Assembly: GCF_018780585.1 (NCBI RefSeq)
Contig: NZ_JADMJL010000019.1
Coordinates: 62,001-126,000, forward strand
Direction: 5' to 3'
Origin: Methyloversatilis discipulorum
Lineage (GTDB): Bacteria; Pseudomonadota; Gammaproteobacteria; Burkholderiales; Rhodocyclaceae
Length of the DNA stretch: 64,000 nucleotides
Shown in pieces: positions 53,845 to 62,439 of this stretch. Position 1 is the first letter of the stretch, and the number at the start of each line of letters is the position of its first letter. The notes beneath the pieces were generated by a model. The model was not told the origin of the DNA. It saw only the letters and a program-made list of their open reading frames with translations, and did not search any database. The position numbers were made by a program, and so were the translations under genes.

Positions 53845-54939
53845 GTGACGGTCTGGCTGCGTCGCCTCGCCATCGTCATCGTCGTTCTGGCGGTGCTCGG
53901 TGCCGGCGCCTTCCAGCTCGCGCTGCACATGTTGCGCAGCCAGGTCGAGGCAGCGCTGGGGCCGCGTGGTGAGGTGGCCAGCGTCGAGGTCCGGCTGGAT
54001 GCGGTGGTGCTTCACGAGGTGCGCATCCGCGCGCAGCGGGACGGCGATGCACCATGGCCGGCCGACGACGAACTACGCGCGCAGCGCGTCGAGGTGGTGC
54101 CGCAACTGCGCGACCTGCTGTCGGCACGCGTACGCATCGCTCGGATTACCGTCGAGGGCGCCTATCTGTCCATGCTGCGTACCCGGCAAGGTGGCTTGCG
54201 CGTGCTGCCCGCCCTGCTCGAAACGGGCTCGGCTGCCGACACGGACGGCAGCATGCCGCCGGTACATGTCGCGCGCATCGAACTGCGCGACGGCGCACTC
54301 GATTTCTTTGACGCCAGCGTGCGACGCACGCCACACCGGCTGGCGCTGACGGCGCTCAATGCGGACATCGGCCCGATCGACCTGCCAGCGCTCGACAGCG
54401 CGACCACGCTGGCCGTCGACGGGACCGTCAAGGGGCCACGACAGGACGGTCGGCTGGCGCTGAATGGCGAGGTCGTGCTGGCCACGCGCGACGCGAAGCT
54501 GGAGTTCTCGCTGCGCGGCGTCGATCTGGTCGCCTTCCAGCCCTATCTGATCCAGGCCGCGGAAACCGGCGTCAAGCGCGGCACGATGGATCTGGACATC
54601 CGTCCTGTCGTCGCCGACAAGCGCCTGAAGGCGCCGGGCACGCTCACGTTGACCGGTCTCGAACTGGCGTCCGGCAACACCTTCATGGGCATGCCGCGAG
54701 CGGCGGTGGTCGGGCTGATGAAGGACAGGAACGAGCGCATCAGCGTCGATTTCACGCTGGAAGGTCGCATCGACGATCCGAAATTCTCGCTGAACGAAGG
54801 CTTCGCAACGCGCGTCACCAGCGCCATGGCCGAGTCGCTCGGCGTCAGTCTTGGGGGCCTGGTGCGCGGCGTCGGCAATGCGGGCAGTTCGGTGGTGAAG
54901 GGTGTGGGCGAGGCCGTCGGCAAGCTGTTCGGCGACTGA
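53845..54939 (+). CDS. AsmA/DUF748-like envelope protein
   Basis: 364 residues with a GTG start 7 bp after dnaB. One N-terminal membrane helix (about 7-27), then a long beta-rich periplasmic part with DLLSARVRIARITVEGAYLSMLR, GTVKGPRQDGRLALNGEV, a DUF748-like LRGVDLVAFQPYLIQAAETGVKRGTMDLDI, and a Gly-rich end. Resembles the AsmA/DUF748 lipid-handling family. Specific role unknown. Confidence 0.7.
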   Translation: MTVWLRRLAIVIVVLAVLGAGAFQLALHMLRSQVEAALGPRGEVASVEVRLDAVVLHEVRIRAQRDGDAPWPADDELRAQRVEVVPQLRDLLSARVRIARITVEGAYLSMLRTRQGGLRVLPALLETGSAADTDGSMPPVHVARIELRDGALDFFDASVRRTPHRLALTALNADIGPIDLPALDSATTLAVDGTVKGPRQDGRLALNGEVVLATRDAKLEFSLRGVDLVAFQPYLIQAAETGVKRGTMDLDIRPVVADKRLKAPGTLTLTGLELASGNTFMGMPRAAVVGLMKDRNERISVDFTLEGRIDDPKFSLNEGFATRVTSAMAESLGVSLGGLVRGVGNAGSSVVKGVGEAVGKLFGD

Positions 54940-54974
54940 TTGCTGCCCGATCCGCCACGCTTGCCCGGCGTGGA

Positions 54975-55436
54975 TCAGCCCGCCTGTGTCCGCGCCTGTT
55001 CCGCGCCCTTGAGCTGTGCGCTCAGGCGCTGCAGTTCGGCCCGCATGCGCGCCATCGCGTCCGGCGGCAGGCCGGACTGACGGGCGACCTCTGCGTGTAC
55101 CTCCTCCGCTCTTTCCCGCAGCGCGTGGCCGGCCTCGGTCAGTCGTATTTCGAGCGCCCGCTCGTCGGTGCGATTGCGCGCGCGCGTGAGGTAGCCGCTG
55201 GCTTCGAGCCGCTTGAGCAGCGGCGTCAGCGTCGGCGAATCGAGATCCAGCCGTTCGGCCAGTGCCTTCAGCGTCAGTGCATCTTCCTGCCACAGCACCA
55301 GCATCACCAGATACTGCGGATAGGTCAGCCCGAGCGCCTTAAGACCCGGCGTGTAACAGCGCGTGATCGCGTGGGCGGCGGCGTACAGGGCGAAACACAG
55401 CTGCTGGTCCAGCAGCATCGGGTCGATGAAGGTCAT
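54975..55436 (-). CDS. MarR-family regulator, OhrR-like
   Basis: 153 residues, ATG 55436 with GGAGGAC upstream. Winged helix (LTYPQYLVMLVLWQEDALTLKALAERLDLDSPTLTPLLKRLEASGYLTRARNRTDERALEIRLT in parts). The lone N-terminal Cys15 (LDQQLCFALYAAAHAITR) fits the peroxide-sensing Cys of OhrR. A typical OhrR would control an organic hydroperoxide reductase, but no ohr gene is adjacent; bcp lies nearby. Confidence 0.8.
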   Translation of the reverse strand: MTFIDPMLLDQQLCFALYAAAHAITRCYTPGLKALGLTYPQYLVMLVLWQEDALTLKALAERLDLDSPTLTPLLKRLEASGYLTRARNRTDERALEIRLTEAGHALRERAEEVHAEVARQSGLPPDAMARMRAELQRLSAQLKGAEQARTQAG

Positions 55437-55457
55437 GGCGATGTCCTCCGTGAGGGA

Positions 55458-56912
55458 TCAGAGCACTTCGGCAGCGTGGTCGGCCAGACGCGAACGCTCG
55501 CCGCGCTGCAAGGTGACGTGGCCGCTGTGCGGCCAGCCCTTGAAGCGGTCGACGACATAGGTCAGGCCGGAGCTGCCTTCAGTCAGGTAGGGGGTGTCGA
55601 TCTGCGCGATGTTGCCCAGGCATACGACCTTGGTGCCGGGGCCCGCGCGCGTGATCAGCGTCTTCATCTGCTTCGGCGTCAGGTTCTGCGCTTCGTCGAT
55701 GATGAGGAACTTGTTCAGGAAGGTGCGCCCGCGCATGAAGTTCAGCGACTTCACCTTGATGCGGCTGCGAATCAGATCCATCGTCGCGGCACGGCCCCAT
55801 TCGCCTGAGCCATTCGGATCGTCCGTCTTGTTCAGCACGTCCAGATTGTCTTCGAGCGCGCCCATCCACGGCGTCATCTTCTCTTCCTCGGTACCGGGCA
55901 GGAAGCCGATGTCCTCGCCGACCGGCACGGTAACCCGGGTCATGATGATTTCGCTGTAAAGCTTGGTTTCAAGAACCTGGGTGAGTCCGGCCGCCAGTGT
56001 CAGCAGTGTCTTGCCGGTGCCGGCCTGGCCGAGCAGCGTGATGAAGTCCACCTCGGGGTTCATCAGCAGGTTCAGCGCGAAATTCTGTTCGCGGTTGCGC
56101 GCCAGGATGCCCCAGACCGAATTCTTGTGATGGCTGTAGTCGACCAGCGTTTCCAGCACTGCCGTCTTGCCGGCGCGTTCCCGCACCAGCGCATGGAAGG
56201 GCTTGTCCTGCTTGGCGCCGGCTTCCTTGTAGACGAATTCGTTGATCAGCAGATCCGGGCACAGCGGGCCCTTGACCCGGTACATCGTACGGCCGTTTTC
56301 TTTCCACGACTCGAGGTTGCCGCCGTGCTCGTCCCAGAACTTCTCCGGCAGCTCGCGCGTGCCGGTGTAGAGCATGTCGGTGTCTTCGAGCACCTTGTCG
56401 TTGAAGTAATCCTGCGCATGCAGCCCGAGCGCGCGGGCCTTGATGCGCATATTGATGTCCTTCGACACCAGGATGACCTGACGACCCGGGTGACGTTCGG
56501 ACAGGTGCATCACCACCGCGATGATCTGGTTGTCCGCCTTGGCGGTGGGCAGCGCGGTCGGCAGCACGCCGTTGATGGCTTCGGTCTGCAGCAGCAGATG
56601 ACCGCTGGCGAGCTCACTCGATGCGGCCGCCAGCGGTATGCCTTCGGCGATCTTGTCTTCGGCACCGCTGACGATCTCATCGAGCAGGCGGCTCACCTGG
56701 CGCGCGTTGCGCGCCACTTCGGTCATGCCCTTCTTGTTGTTGTCCAGTTCTTCGAGCGTCATGATGGGCACGAAGATGTCGTGTTCCTCGAAACGGAACA
56801 GCGATGTCGGGTCGTGCATCAGTACATTGGTGTCGAGGACGAAGAGCTTGGTGGCCGGGGGCGACTTGCGGGAACGGCGGGCAGGGGCTGCTGCGGGGCG
56901 TCGGGTGGCCAT
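55458..56912 (-). CDS. PIN-domain PhoH-family ATPase
   Basis: 484 residues. N-terminal PIN domain (KLFVLDTNVLMHDPTSLFRFEEHDIFVPIMTLEELDNNKKG, with Asp in VLDTN and Glu in LEELD) and C-terminal PhoH-like ATPase (GQAGTGKTLLTLAAGL Walker A; FLIIDEAQNLTPKQMKTLITRAGPGTKVVCLGN). Arrangement like YlaK/PhoH2 proteins, which act as RNA helicase and RNase. Gene starts 48 bp downstream of bcp's stop. Confidence 0.9.
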   Translation of the reverse strand: MATRRPAAAPARRSRKSPPATKLFVLDTNVLMHDPTSLFRFEEHDIFVPIMTLEELDNNKKGMTEVARNARQVSRLLDEIVSGAEDKIAEGIPLAAASSELASGHLLLQTEAINGVLPTALPTAKADNQIIAVVMHLSERHPGRQVILVSKDINMRIKARALGLHAQDYFNDKVLEDTDMLYTGTRELPEKFWDEHGGNLESWKENGRTMYRVKGPLCPDLLINEFVYKEAGAKQDKPFHALVRERAGKTAVLETLVDYSHHKNSVWGILARNREQNFALNLLMNPEVDFITLLGQAGTGKTLLTLAAGLTQVLETKLYSEIIMTRVTVPVGEDIGFLPGTEEEKMTPWMGALEDNLDVLNKTDDPNGSGEWGRAATMDLIRSRIKVKSLNFMRGRTFLNKFLIIDEAQNLTPKQMKTLITRAGPGTKVVCLGNIAQIDTPYLTEGSSGLTYVVDRFKGWPHSGHVTLQRGERSRLADHAAEVL

Positions 56913-56960
56913 GTGATCCTGTGGGCGTAAAGTCTCGGGTGGTGTCTTGGGTGCAGCGTT

Positions 56961-57413
56961 TCAGAGCGAGCGGACGAAGGCGAGCACCTCTTCCGCGTGG
57001 CCCGGCACCTTCACGCCGCGCCACTCGCGCAGGATAAGGTTGTCCGGACCGATGACGAAAGTGCTGCGTTCCACACCGCGCACCTGTTTTCCGTACATGT
57101 TCTTCATCTTCATCACGCCGAACAGCGTACATGCCGTTTCGTCCGGGTCGGACAGCAGTTCGAAAGGCAGTTCGAGCTTGGCCTTGAAGTTCTGGTGCGA
57201 CTTGATGCTGTCGCGCGAAATGCCGACCACGTCGGCGCCGAGCGACTTGAAATCGCCATAGCGGTCGCGGAAGTCCGCACTTTCCGTGGTGCAGCCCGGC
57301 GTGCTGTCCTTCGGGTAGAAGTAGATCACCAGCGGCTTGCCGGCGGCGGACAGCAGGAAGTCGGTGCCGGAGGTGGAGGGCAGGGTGAAGTCGTCAGCCC
57401 GGATTTCGCTCAT
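56961..57413 (-). CDS. bcp: Thioredoxin-dependent peroxiredoxin, Bcp type
   Basis: 150 residues. Peroxidatic Cys in FYPKDSTPGCTTESADFRDRYGDF, and LGADVVGISRDSIKSHQNFKAKLELPFELLSDPD follows; no Cys in the +5 position, so an atypical or 1-Cys type. It reduces hydroperoxides in the cytoplasm. Genes on the minus strand: Mth938-like, bcp, phoH and ohrR-like run in the same direction. Confidence 0.93.
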   Translation of the reverse strand: MSEIRADDFTLPSTSGTDFLLSAAGKPLVIYFYPKDSTPGCTTESADFRDRYGDFKSLGADVVGISRDSIKSHQNFKAKLELPFELLSDPDETACTLFGVMKMKNMYGKQVRGVERSTFVIGPDNLILREWRGVKVPGHAEEVLAFVRSL

Positions 57414-57449
57414 CGTGTATCGGTCTCCAGTGCATGCAGGAAGGTGCGG

Positions 57450-57833
57450 TCAGGGCGTCGCGTCCGGCAGCAGCAGCGCGGCAGCCACCGCTCGCCCTTC
57501 GGCCACCAGAATGTTGTAGGTGCGGGCTGCGGCGAGGGTGTCCATCACCTCGACGCCGATGCCGGCCTCGATCATCGGCCGCAGCAGAGAGGGGGGCGGG
57601 AAGCGCTGGGTCGGGCCGGTGCCGAGCAGCAGGATCTGCACCGGCAGTGCCGCAAGTTCGGTGAAGTCTTCCGGCTTCAGGCGGTCGAGGTCGTCGGCGC
57701 CCCAGTCTTCGCGCAATTGCTCCGGCGCGATCAGGATGGTGCGCGTGACCCGGCGTTCGCCGATCTGCAGATAGCCGTCGCCGAAGCCGGTGACCAGCGG
57801 AATGGTGGGGCGGGGAGTCTGGTGCAGCTTCAC
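57450..57833 (-). CDS. Mth938-like domain protein (DUF498)
   Basis: 127 residues from GTG 57833 (KLHQTPRPTIPLVTGFGDGYLQIGERR), the usual family start; an upstream in-frame extension to 57986 is unlikely. The core VTRTILIAPEQLREDWGADDL and VQILLLGTGPTQRFPPPSLLRPMIEAGIGVEVMDTLAAARTYNIL is that of the DUF498/Mth938 fold. The mitochondrial NDUFAF3 belongs to this family; the bacterial function is unknown. Just before bcp on the same strand. Confidence 0.85.
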   Translation of the reverse strand: MKLHQTPRPTIPLVTGFGDGYLQIGERRVTRTILIAPEQLREDWGADDLDRLKPEDFTELAALPVQILLLGTGPTQRFPPPSLLRPMIEAGIGVEVMDTLAAARTYNILVAEGRAVAAALLLPDATP

Positions 57834-57894
57834 GTCGCGTGGGGTGATGTCCGGGGTGGTTCGCAACTGTATCGTCGTGGCCGCCAGAACGGTT

Positions 57895-57923
57895 TTGCCC
57901 TGCTTTCGGCGGTCGCTTACAAT
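57895..57923 (+). promoter_or_regulatory. Promoter of the alaA gene
   Basis: TTGCCC (57895-57900), 17-bp spacer, TACAAT (57918-57923), about 75 bp before the alaA start, in the divergent region with the Mth938-like gene. Confidence 0.6.
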
Positions 57924-57997
57924 CATACCTTTTTCGCCTGTCGGCAATGTTGCCAGGGCAGCGGCAAGTGCGTGCGCGCGCCGCATAGGTAATCCAC

Positions 57998-59269
57998 ATG
58001 TCCCGCCATACGCCCAAAGAGTCTTCCGAGTCCGCCATCGTGCATCCGCCGGTCACCAAGTCGTCCAAGCTCGCCAACGTCTGTTACGACATCCGCGGCC
58101 CCGTCCTCGCCCGTGCACGCCAGATGGAGGAGGACGGCCACCGCATCATCAAGCTCAACATCGGCAATCTCGCGCCTTTCGGCTTCGATGCGCCGGAAGA
58201 GATCGTGCAGGACGTGATCCGCAATCTGCCCGATGCCGCCGGCTACACCGACTCGCGCGGCCTGTTCGCGCCGCGCAAGGCCATCATGCAGTACTGCCAG
58301 GAAAAGAAGATTCCCGGCGTAGGCGTGGACGACATCTTCATCGGCAACGGCGCGTCCGAGCTGATCGTGATGGCGATGCAGGGTCTGCTCAACACCGGTG
58401 ACGAGGTGCTGGTGCCGGCGCCCGACTATCCGCTGTGGACCGCCGCGGTGACGCTGGCCGGCGGTACTGCCCGCCATTACATCTGCGACGAGGGCGCCGA
58501 CTGGATGCCCGACCTCAACGACATCCGCTCGAAGATCACGTCGAGCACGCGCGCCATCGTCATCATCAATCCGAACAATCCGACCGGCGCGCTGTACTCG
58601 GACGATCTGCTGCGCGACCTGGTGCAGATCGCGCGCGAGCACAAGCTCATCGTCTTCGCCGACGAGATCTACGACAAGACGCTGTACGACGGCGCGACCC
58701 ACACCTCGATCGCCTCGCTGGCCGACGATCTGCTGTTCGTCACCTTCAACGGCCTGTCGAAGAACTACCGTGCCTGCGGCTACCGCGCCGGCTGGATGGT
58801 GGTGTCCGGCGACAAGCGCCACGCGCGCGATTACATCGACGGCCTGAACATGCTGGCGTCGATGCGCCTGTGTTCGAACGTGCCGGGCCAGTTCGCGATC
58901 CAGACGGCGCTCGGCGGCTACCAGAGCATCAACGACCTGATCAAGCCGGGTGGCCGTCTGGCGCGTCAGCGCGACGTGGCGTGGGAACTGCTCACCGACA
59001 TTCCGGGCGTGAGTTGCGTCAAGCCGCGCGCTTCGCTCTACCTCTTTCCGAAGCTCGATCCGAAGATCTACCCGATCGAGGACGACCAGCGCTTCATCCT
59101 CGAACTGCTGGAAGAACAACGCGTGCTGCTGGTGCAGGGCACCGGCTTCAACTGGTCGCGCCCGGACCACTTCCGCGTCGTCTTCCTGCCGCACGAAGAC
59201 GATCTGCGTGACGCCATCGGCCGCATCGCACGCTTCCTCGACGGCTACCGCAAGCGCCATGGCACTTGA
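57998..59269 (+). CDS. alaA: Alanine/glutamate-pyruvate aminotransferase
   Basis: 423 residues. Class I fold with NIGNLAPFGFDAPEEI, FIGNGASELIVMAMQGLL, AIVIINPNNPTGALYS, and the PLP lysine in FNGLSKNYRACGYRAGWM; RPDHFRVVFLP near the end. Best fit is AlaA (alanine from pyruvate and glutamate), with loose similarity to AspC. The gene is followed by a GNAT gene that overlaps it by 11 bp and then hom. Confidence 0.88.
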   Translation: MSRHTPKESSESAIVHPPVTKSSKLANVCYDIRGPVLARARQMEEDGHRIIKLNIGNLAPFGFDAPEEIVQDVIRNLPDAAGYTDSRGLFAPRKAIMQYCQEKKIPGVGVDDIFIGNGASELIVMAMQGLLNTGDEVLVPAPDYPLWTAAVTLAGGTARHYICDEGADWMPDLNDIRSKITSSTRAIVIINPNNPTGALYSDDLLRDLVQIAREHKLIVFADEIYDKTLYDGATHTSIASLADDLLFVTFNGLSKNYRACGYRAGWMVVSGDKRHARDYIDGLNMLASMRLCSNVPGQFAIQTALGGYQSINDLIKPGGRLARQRDVAWELLTDIPGVSCVKPRASLYLFPKLDPKIYPIEDDQRFILELLEEQRVLLVQGTGFNWSRPDHFRVVFLPHEDDLRDAIGRIARFLDGYRKRHGT

Positions 59270-59717
59270 GTCGCCGGTGCTCGAAGTGCTGCGCGTGGCG
59301 GGCGCTCGCGCGGTAACGGAACCCGGCTGGCTCGCCAGGGCCGAAACCGTGCATCGCGCGCTGCGCCCGGATCTGCCGGCCGACTATGCCGGCACGATGC
59401 AGGGCATCGTGGCCGACGGTGGCGAGATCGCGGTGGCCGTCGCCGAAGGTGAAGTCGTCGGTGTAACGGTCTTCCGCAGCTATCGCAACACGTCCTGCGG
59501 AGTGTTCTTCTATGTCGATGATCTGGTGACCGACCCGGCAGCGCGCTCGCGCGGCGTCGGCAAGCGGCTGCTCGACTGGCTGGCGGACGAGGCGAAGGCG
59601 CGCGGCGCGACCCGGCTGCGGCTGGATTCCGGCACCCATCGCGTCGATGCGCACCGCTTCTACCATCGCGAAGGCATGCACATCGCCTGTTTTCATTTTT
59701 CGCGGGATCTGGCCTGA
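59259..59717 (+). CDS. GNAT-family N-acetyltransferase
   Basis: 152 residues, ATG inside the alaA 3' end. Acetyl-CoA-binding motif A: VDDLVTDPAARSRGVGKRLLDWLADEAKARGATRLRLDSG, then HRFYHREGMHIACFHFSRDL. The acceptor is unknown. Its location between alaA and hom is often seen. Confidence 0.88.
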   Translation: MALESPVLEVLRVAGARAVTEPGWLARAETVHRALRPDLPADYAGTMQGIVADGGEIAVAVAEGEVVGVTVFRSYRNTSCGVFFYVDDLVTDPAARSRGVGKRLLDWLADEAKARGATRLRLDSGTHRVDAHRFYHREGMHIACFHFSRDLA

Positions 59718-59753
59718 CCGGCCCGCGGCACCCATTACAAGACGAGGGACAGC

Positions 59754-61067
59754 ATGAAACCCATCAACGTAGGCCTGCTCGGCATCGGCACCGTCGGCGG
59801 CGGCACCTGGACGGTGCTCACCCGAAACCAGGAAGAAATCACCCGTCGCGCCGGTCGCCCGATCCAGATCACCGCCGTTGCCGACCGCGACGTCGAGCGC
59901 GCGAAGTCGATGACCGGTGGTGCCGCCCGCGTGACCGGCGACGCCTTCGAGGTGGTGCGTGATCCCAGCATCGACATCGTGGTCGAGCTGATCGGCGGCT
60001 ACACCGTGGCCAAGCAGCTGGTGCTGGAGGCGATCGCCAACGGCAAGCACGTGGTCACTGCCAACAAGGCGCTGCTCGCCGTGCACGGCCAGGAAATCTT
60101 CGCCGCGGCGCAGGCCAAGGGCGTCATGGTGGCGTTCGAGGCGGCCGTGGCGGGCGGCATTCCCATCATCAAGGCGGTACGCGAAGGGCTGACCGCCAAC
60201 CGCATCGACTGGATCGCCGGCATCATCAACGGCACCACCAATTACATCCTGTCGGAAATGCGCGACAAAGGTCTCACCTTTGCCGACGCGCTGGCCGACG
60301 CGCAGCGCCTGGGCTATGCCGAAGCCGACCCGACCTTCGACATCGAAGGTGTCGATGCCGCACACAAGATCACGCTGCTGTCGGCGCTGGCCTTCGGTAT
60401 CCCGGTGCAGTTCGACCGTGCCCACATCGAGGGCATCACCAAGCTGACCGCCGAGGACATCCGTTACGCCGAGGAACTGGGCTACCGCATCAAGCTGCTG
60501 GGCATCACCAAGCGCAAGGCCGACGGTTTCGAACTGCGCGTGCATCCGACGCTGATCCCGTCCAAGCGCCTGATCGCCAACGTCGAAGGCGTGATGAATG
60601 CCGTGGTGGTGAAGGGCGACGCGGTGGGCGCGACGCTGTACTACGGCCGCGGCGCAGGTGCCGAACCGACCGCCAGCGCGGTCATCGCCGATCTGGTCGA
60701 CGTGACCCGTCTGCACACCGCCGACCCGGAACACCGCGTGCCTCATCTCGCCTTCCGTGCCGATCAGCTATCCGATACCCCCATCCTGCCGATCAGCGAG
60801 GTCGAAAGCGCCTACTACCTGCGCCTGCGCGTGCAGGACAAACCCGGCGTGCTGGCCGACATCACGCGCATCCTCGCCGACCAGGGCATCAGCATCGACG
60901 CGATGCTGCAGAAGGAACCGTCGGAAGGCGAACAGCAGGCCAACATCATCATGCTGACCCACGTCACCCGCGAGAAGCAGGTCGACGCGGCCATCGTCCG
61001 CATCGAGGCGCTGGACAGCACGGTGGGCGCGGTGACGCGTCTGCGTCTGGAAGAACTGAACGGCTGA
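59754..61067 (+). CDS. hom: Homoserine dehydrogenase
   Basis: 437 residues. NAD(P)-binding GIGTVGGGTWTVL, AVADRDVERAK, VELIGGYTVAKQL, ITANKALLAVHG-type segment (VVTANKALLA), catalytic region GIINGTTNYILSEM and YAEADPTFDIEGVDAAHK, and a C-terminal ACT domain (RVQDKPGVLADITRILADQGISIDAML). Reduces aspartate semialdehyde to homoserine. Monofunctional, with thrC on the same strand after the intervening HPP gene. Confidence 0.97.
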   Translation: MKPINVGLLGIGTVGGGTWTVLTRNQEEITRRAGRPIQITAVADRDVERAKSMTGGAARVTGDAFEVVRDPSIDIVVELIGGYTVAKQLVLEAIANGKHVVTANKALLAVHGQEIFAAAQAKGVMVAFEAAVAGGIPIIKAVREGLTANRIDWIAGIINGTTNYILSEMRDKGLTFADALADAQRLGYAEADPTFDIEGVDAAHKITLLSALAFGIPVQFDRAHIEGITKLTAEDIRYAEELGYRIKLLGITKRKADGFELRVHPTLIPSKRLIANVEGVMNAVVVKGDAVGATLYYGRGAGAEPTASAVIADLVDVTRLHTADPEHRVPHLAFRADQLSDTPILPISEVESAYYLRLRVQDKPGVLADITRILADQGISIDAMLQKEPSEGEQQANIIMLTHVTREKQVDAAIVRIEALDSTVGAVTRLRLEELNG

Positions 61068-61088
61068 GCGGACAGGGCGGGCCGGCGT

Positions 61089-62276
61089 TCAGCCGGCCGG
61101 CGCCGGCTCGGCGCTCACCGCGTCGGCCAGTTCGATGCGGTGATACAGCGCCGCCACGACGTCGGTGCGATCCAGCATGCCGACCAGACGGTCGGCGCCA
61201 TTGATCACCGGCACCGCCGGCTGACGGCCGGAGGCCAGCGCCTCGGCGGCGTCGGCCACGCTGTCGTTCTGGCGCAGCACCAGCACGCCGTCGCGCACCT
61301 CGCGCATCATCTGTCCGACCACCTCCGCCTTGTCCGAGTGCGTGTGCGGTGAGCGTGCCAGCAGATGGCGCACGGCTTCGCCCATCGAGCGATTCGCCTC
61401 AGGCGACACCTCGCGCAGGAAGTCCTCCAGCGACAGCAGCCCGATCACCCGTCGGCTGCGGTCGACCACCGGCAGCGTATCGACCCGCAGCTTGCGCATC
61501 AGCAGCCAGGCGTCCGCCAGCGGCGTTGCGAATTCGACGGCGGGCGCCGTGACGGCGCCATCGATCAGATCGCCGCAGCGCATGCGATGCACGCGCTTGA
61601 AGGCATGCCGCAGTGTGCGCTCGTAGAGATCGACCAGATCGTCCTCGCGAATGTCGAGGAAGCTGTCGATCTCGCCCAGCGCCGCCTCCAGGTCGCGGTG
61701 GGCGATGACGGGCGGCGCCTGATGCATCTGCTGCTGGGCGGCAGGCGGCGTGCCCTGCGGGTAATGGCGGCCGGGGACGAGATTGTTCACCACCATCACC
61801 GCCACCATGATGGCGATCGTGTTCGCCGCCGTCGCCATCAGTGCAGGCTCGATGGCCGCCCCCTGTGCGGCGGCCATGGCCATGGTCAGCGCCATCGCGC
61901 CAGCGGGCGGGTGGATGCAGCGCGCCCAGGCGGTGAGCCAGATCGACGCCGCCAGTGCGACCGCCATCACCCACGGTCCGGCTGGCAGCCAGTGACCACA
62001 GGCGTAGCCCAGCGGCGCGGACAGCAGCAGGCCGCCGATCACCGACCACGGTTGGGCCAGCGGGCTGTGCGGCAGCGCGAAAAGGATGACGGAGGTCGCG
62101 CCCAGCGGCGCCAGGATGCGCTTTTCCTCGGCGCCGAGCGGCAGCACGAAAAGCACGCCCTCGAACAGCAGCAGGCCGAAGAAGCCGGCGAGCGTGCTGC
62201 GCCAGCGTTCTGCGCGGGACAGTGGCGGGGCGTCCGATACCAGATGACGCCGCAGCAGTTCAGTCAGGCCGGTCAT
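61089..62276 (-). CDS. HPP-family membrane protein with two CBS domains
   Basis: 395 residues from ATG 62276. Six or so helices form an HPP domain (LAPLGATSVILFALPHSPLAQPWSVIGGLLLSA and CIHPPAGAMALTMAM, giving the family name), then a linker and two CBS repeats at about 265-395 (LADAWLLMRKLRVDTLPVVDRSRRVIGLLSLEDFL; AAEALASGRQPAVPVINGADRLVGMLDRTDVV). HPP proteins are linked to nitrite transport in plants; the bacterial substrate is unknown. It interrupts hom and thrC on the other strand. Confidence 0.85.
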   Translation of the reverse strand: MTGLTELLRRHLVSDAPPLSRAERWRSTLAGFFGLLLFEGVLFVLPLGAEEKRILAPLGATSVILFALPHSPLAQPWSVIGGLLLSAPLGYACGHWLPAGPWVMAVALAASIWLTAWARCIHPPAGAMALTMAMAAAQGAAIEPALMATAANTIAIMVAVMVVNNLVPGRHYPQGTPPAAQQQMHQAPPVIAHRDLEAALGEIDSFLDIREDDLVDLYERTLRHAFKRVHRMRCGDLIDGAVTAPAVEFATPLADAWLLMRKLRVDTLPVVDRSRRVIGLLSLEDFLREVSPEANRSMGEAVRHLLARSPHTHSDKAEVVGQMMREVRDGVLVLRQNDSVADAAEALASGRQPAVPVINGADRLVGMLDRTDVVAALYHRIELADAVSAEPAPAG

Positions 62277-62439
62277 CGAGTCGATCCGGGCAAAGCGCGC
62301 CAGTCTACCTTCATGCCCCATTGTGGTGCGAACATGTGCCCATAACCACAGCGCACGCTGGCGCGGGCCGGGCAGCGCCCTGTGCTAGATTAACGCCCCC
62401 TGCGCGCGCTCCGCGCGCCGCTTCTCGACCACGAATCCG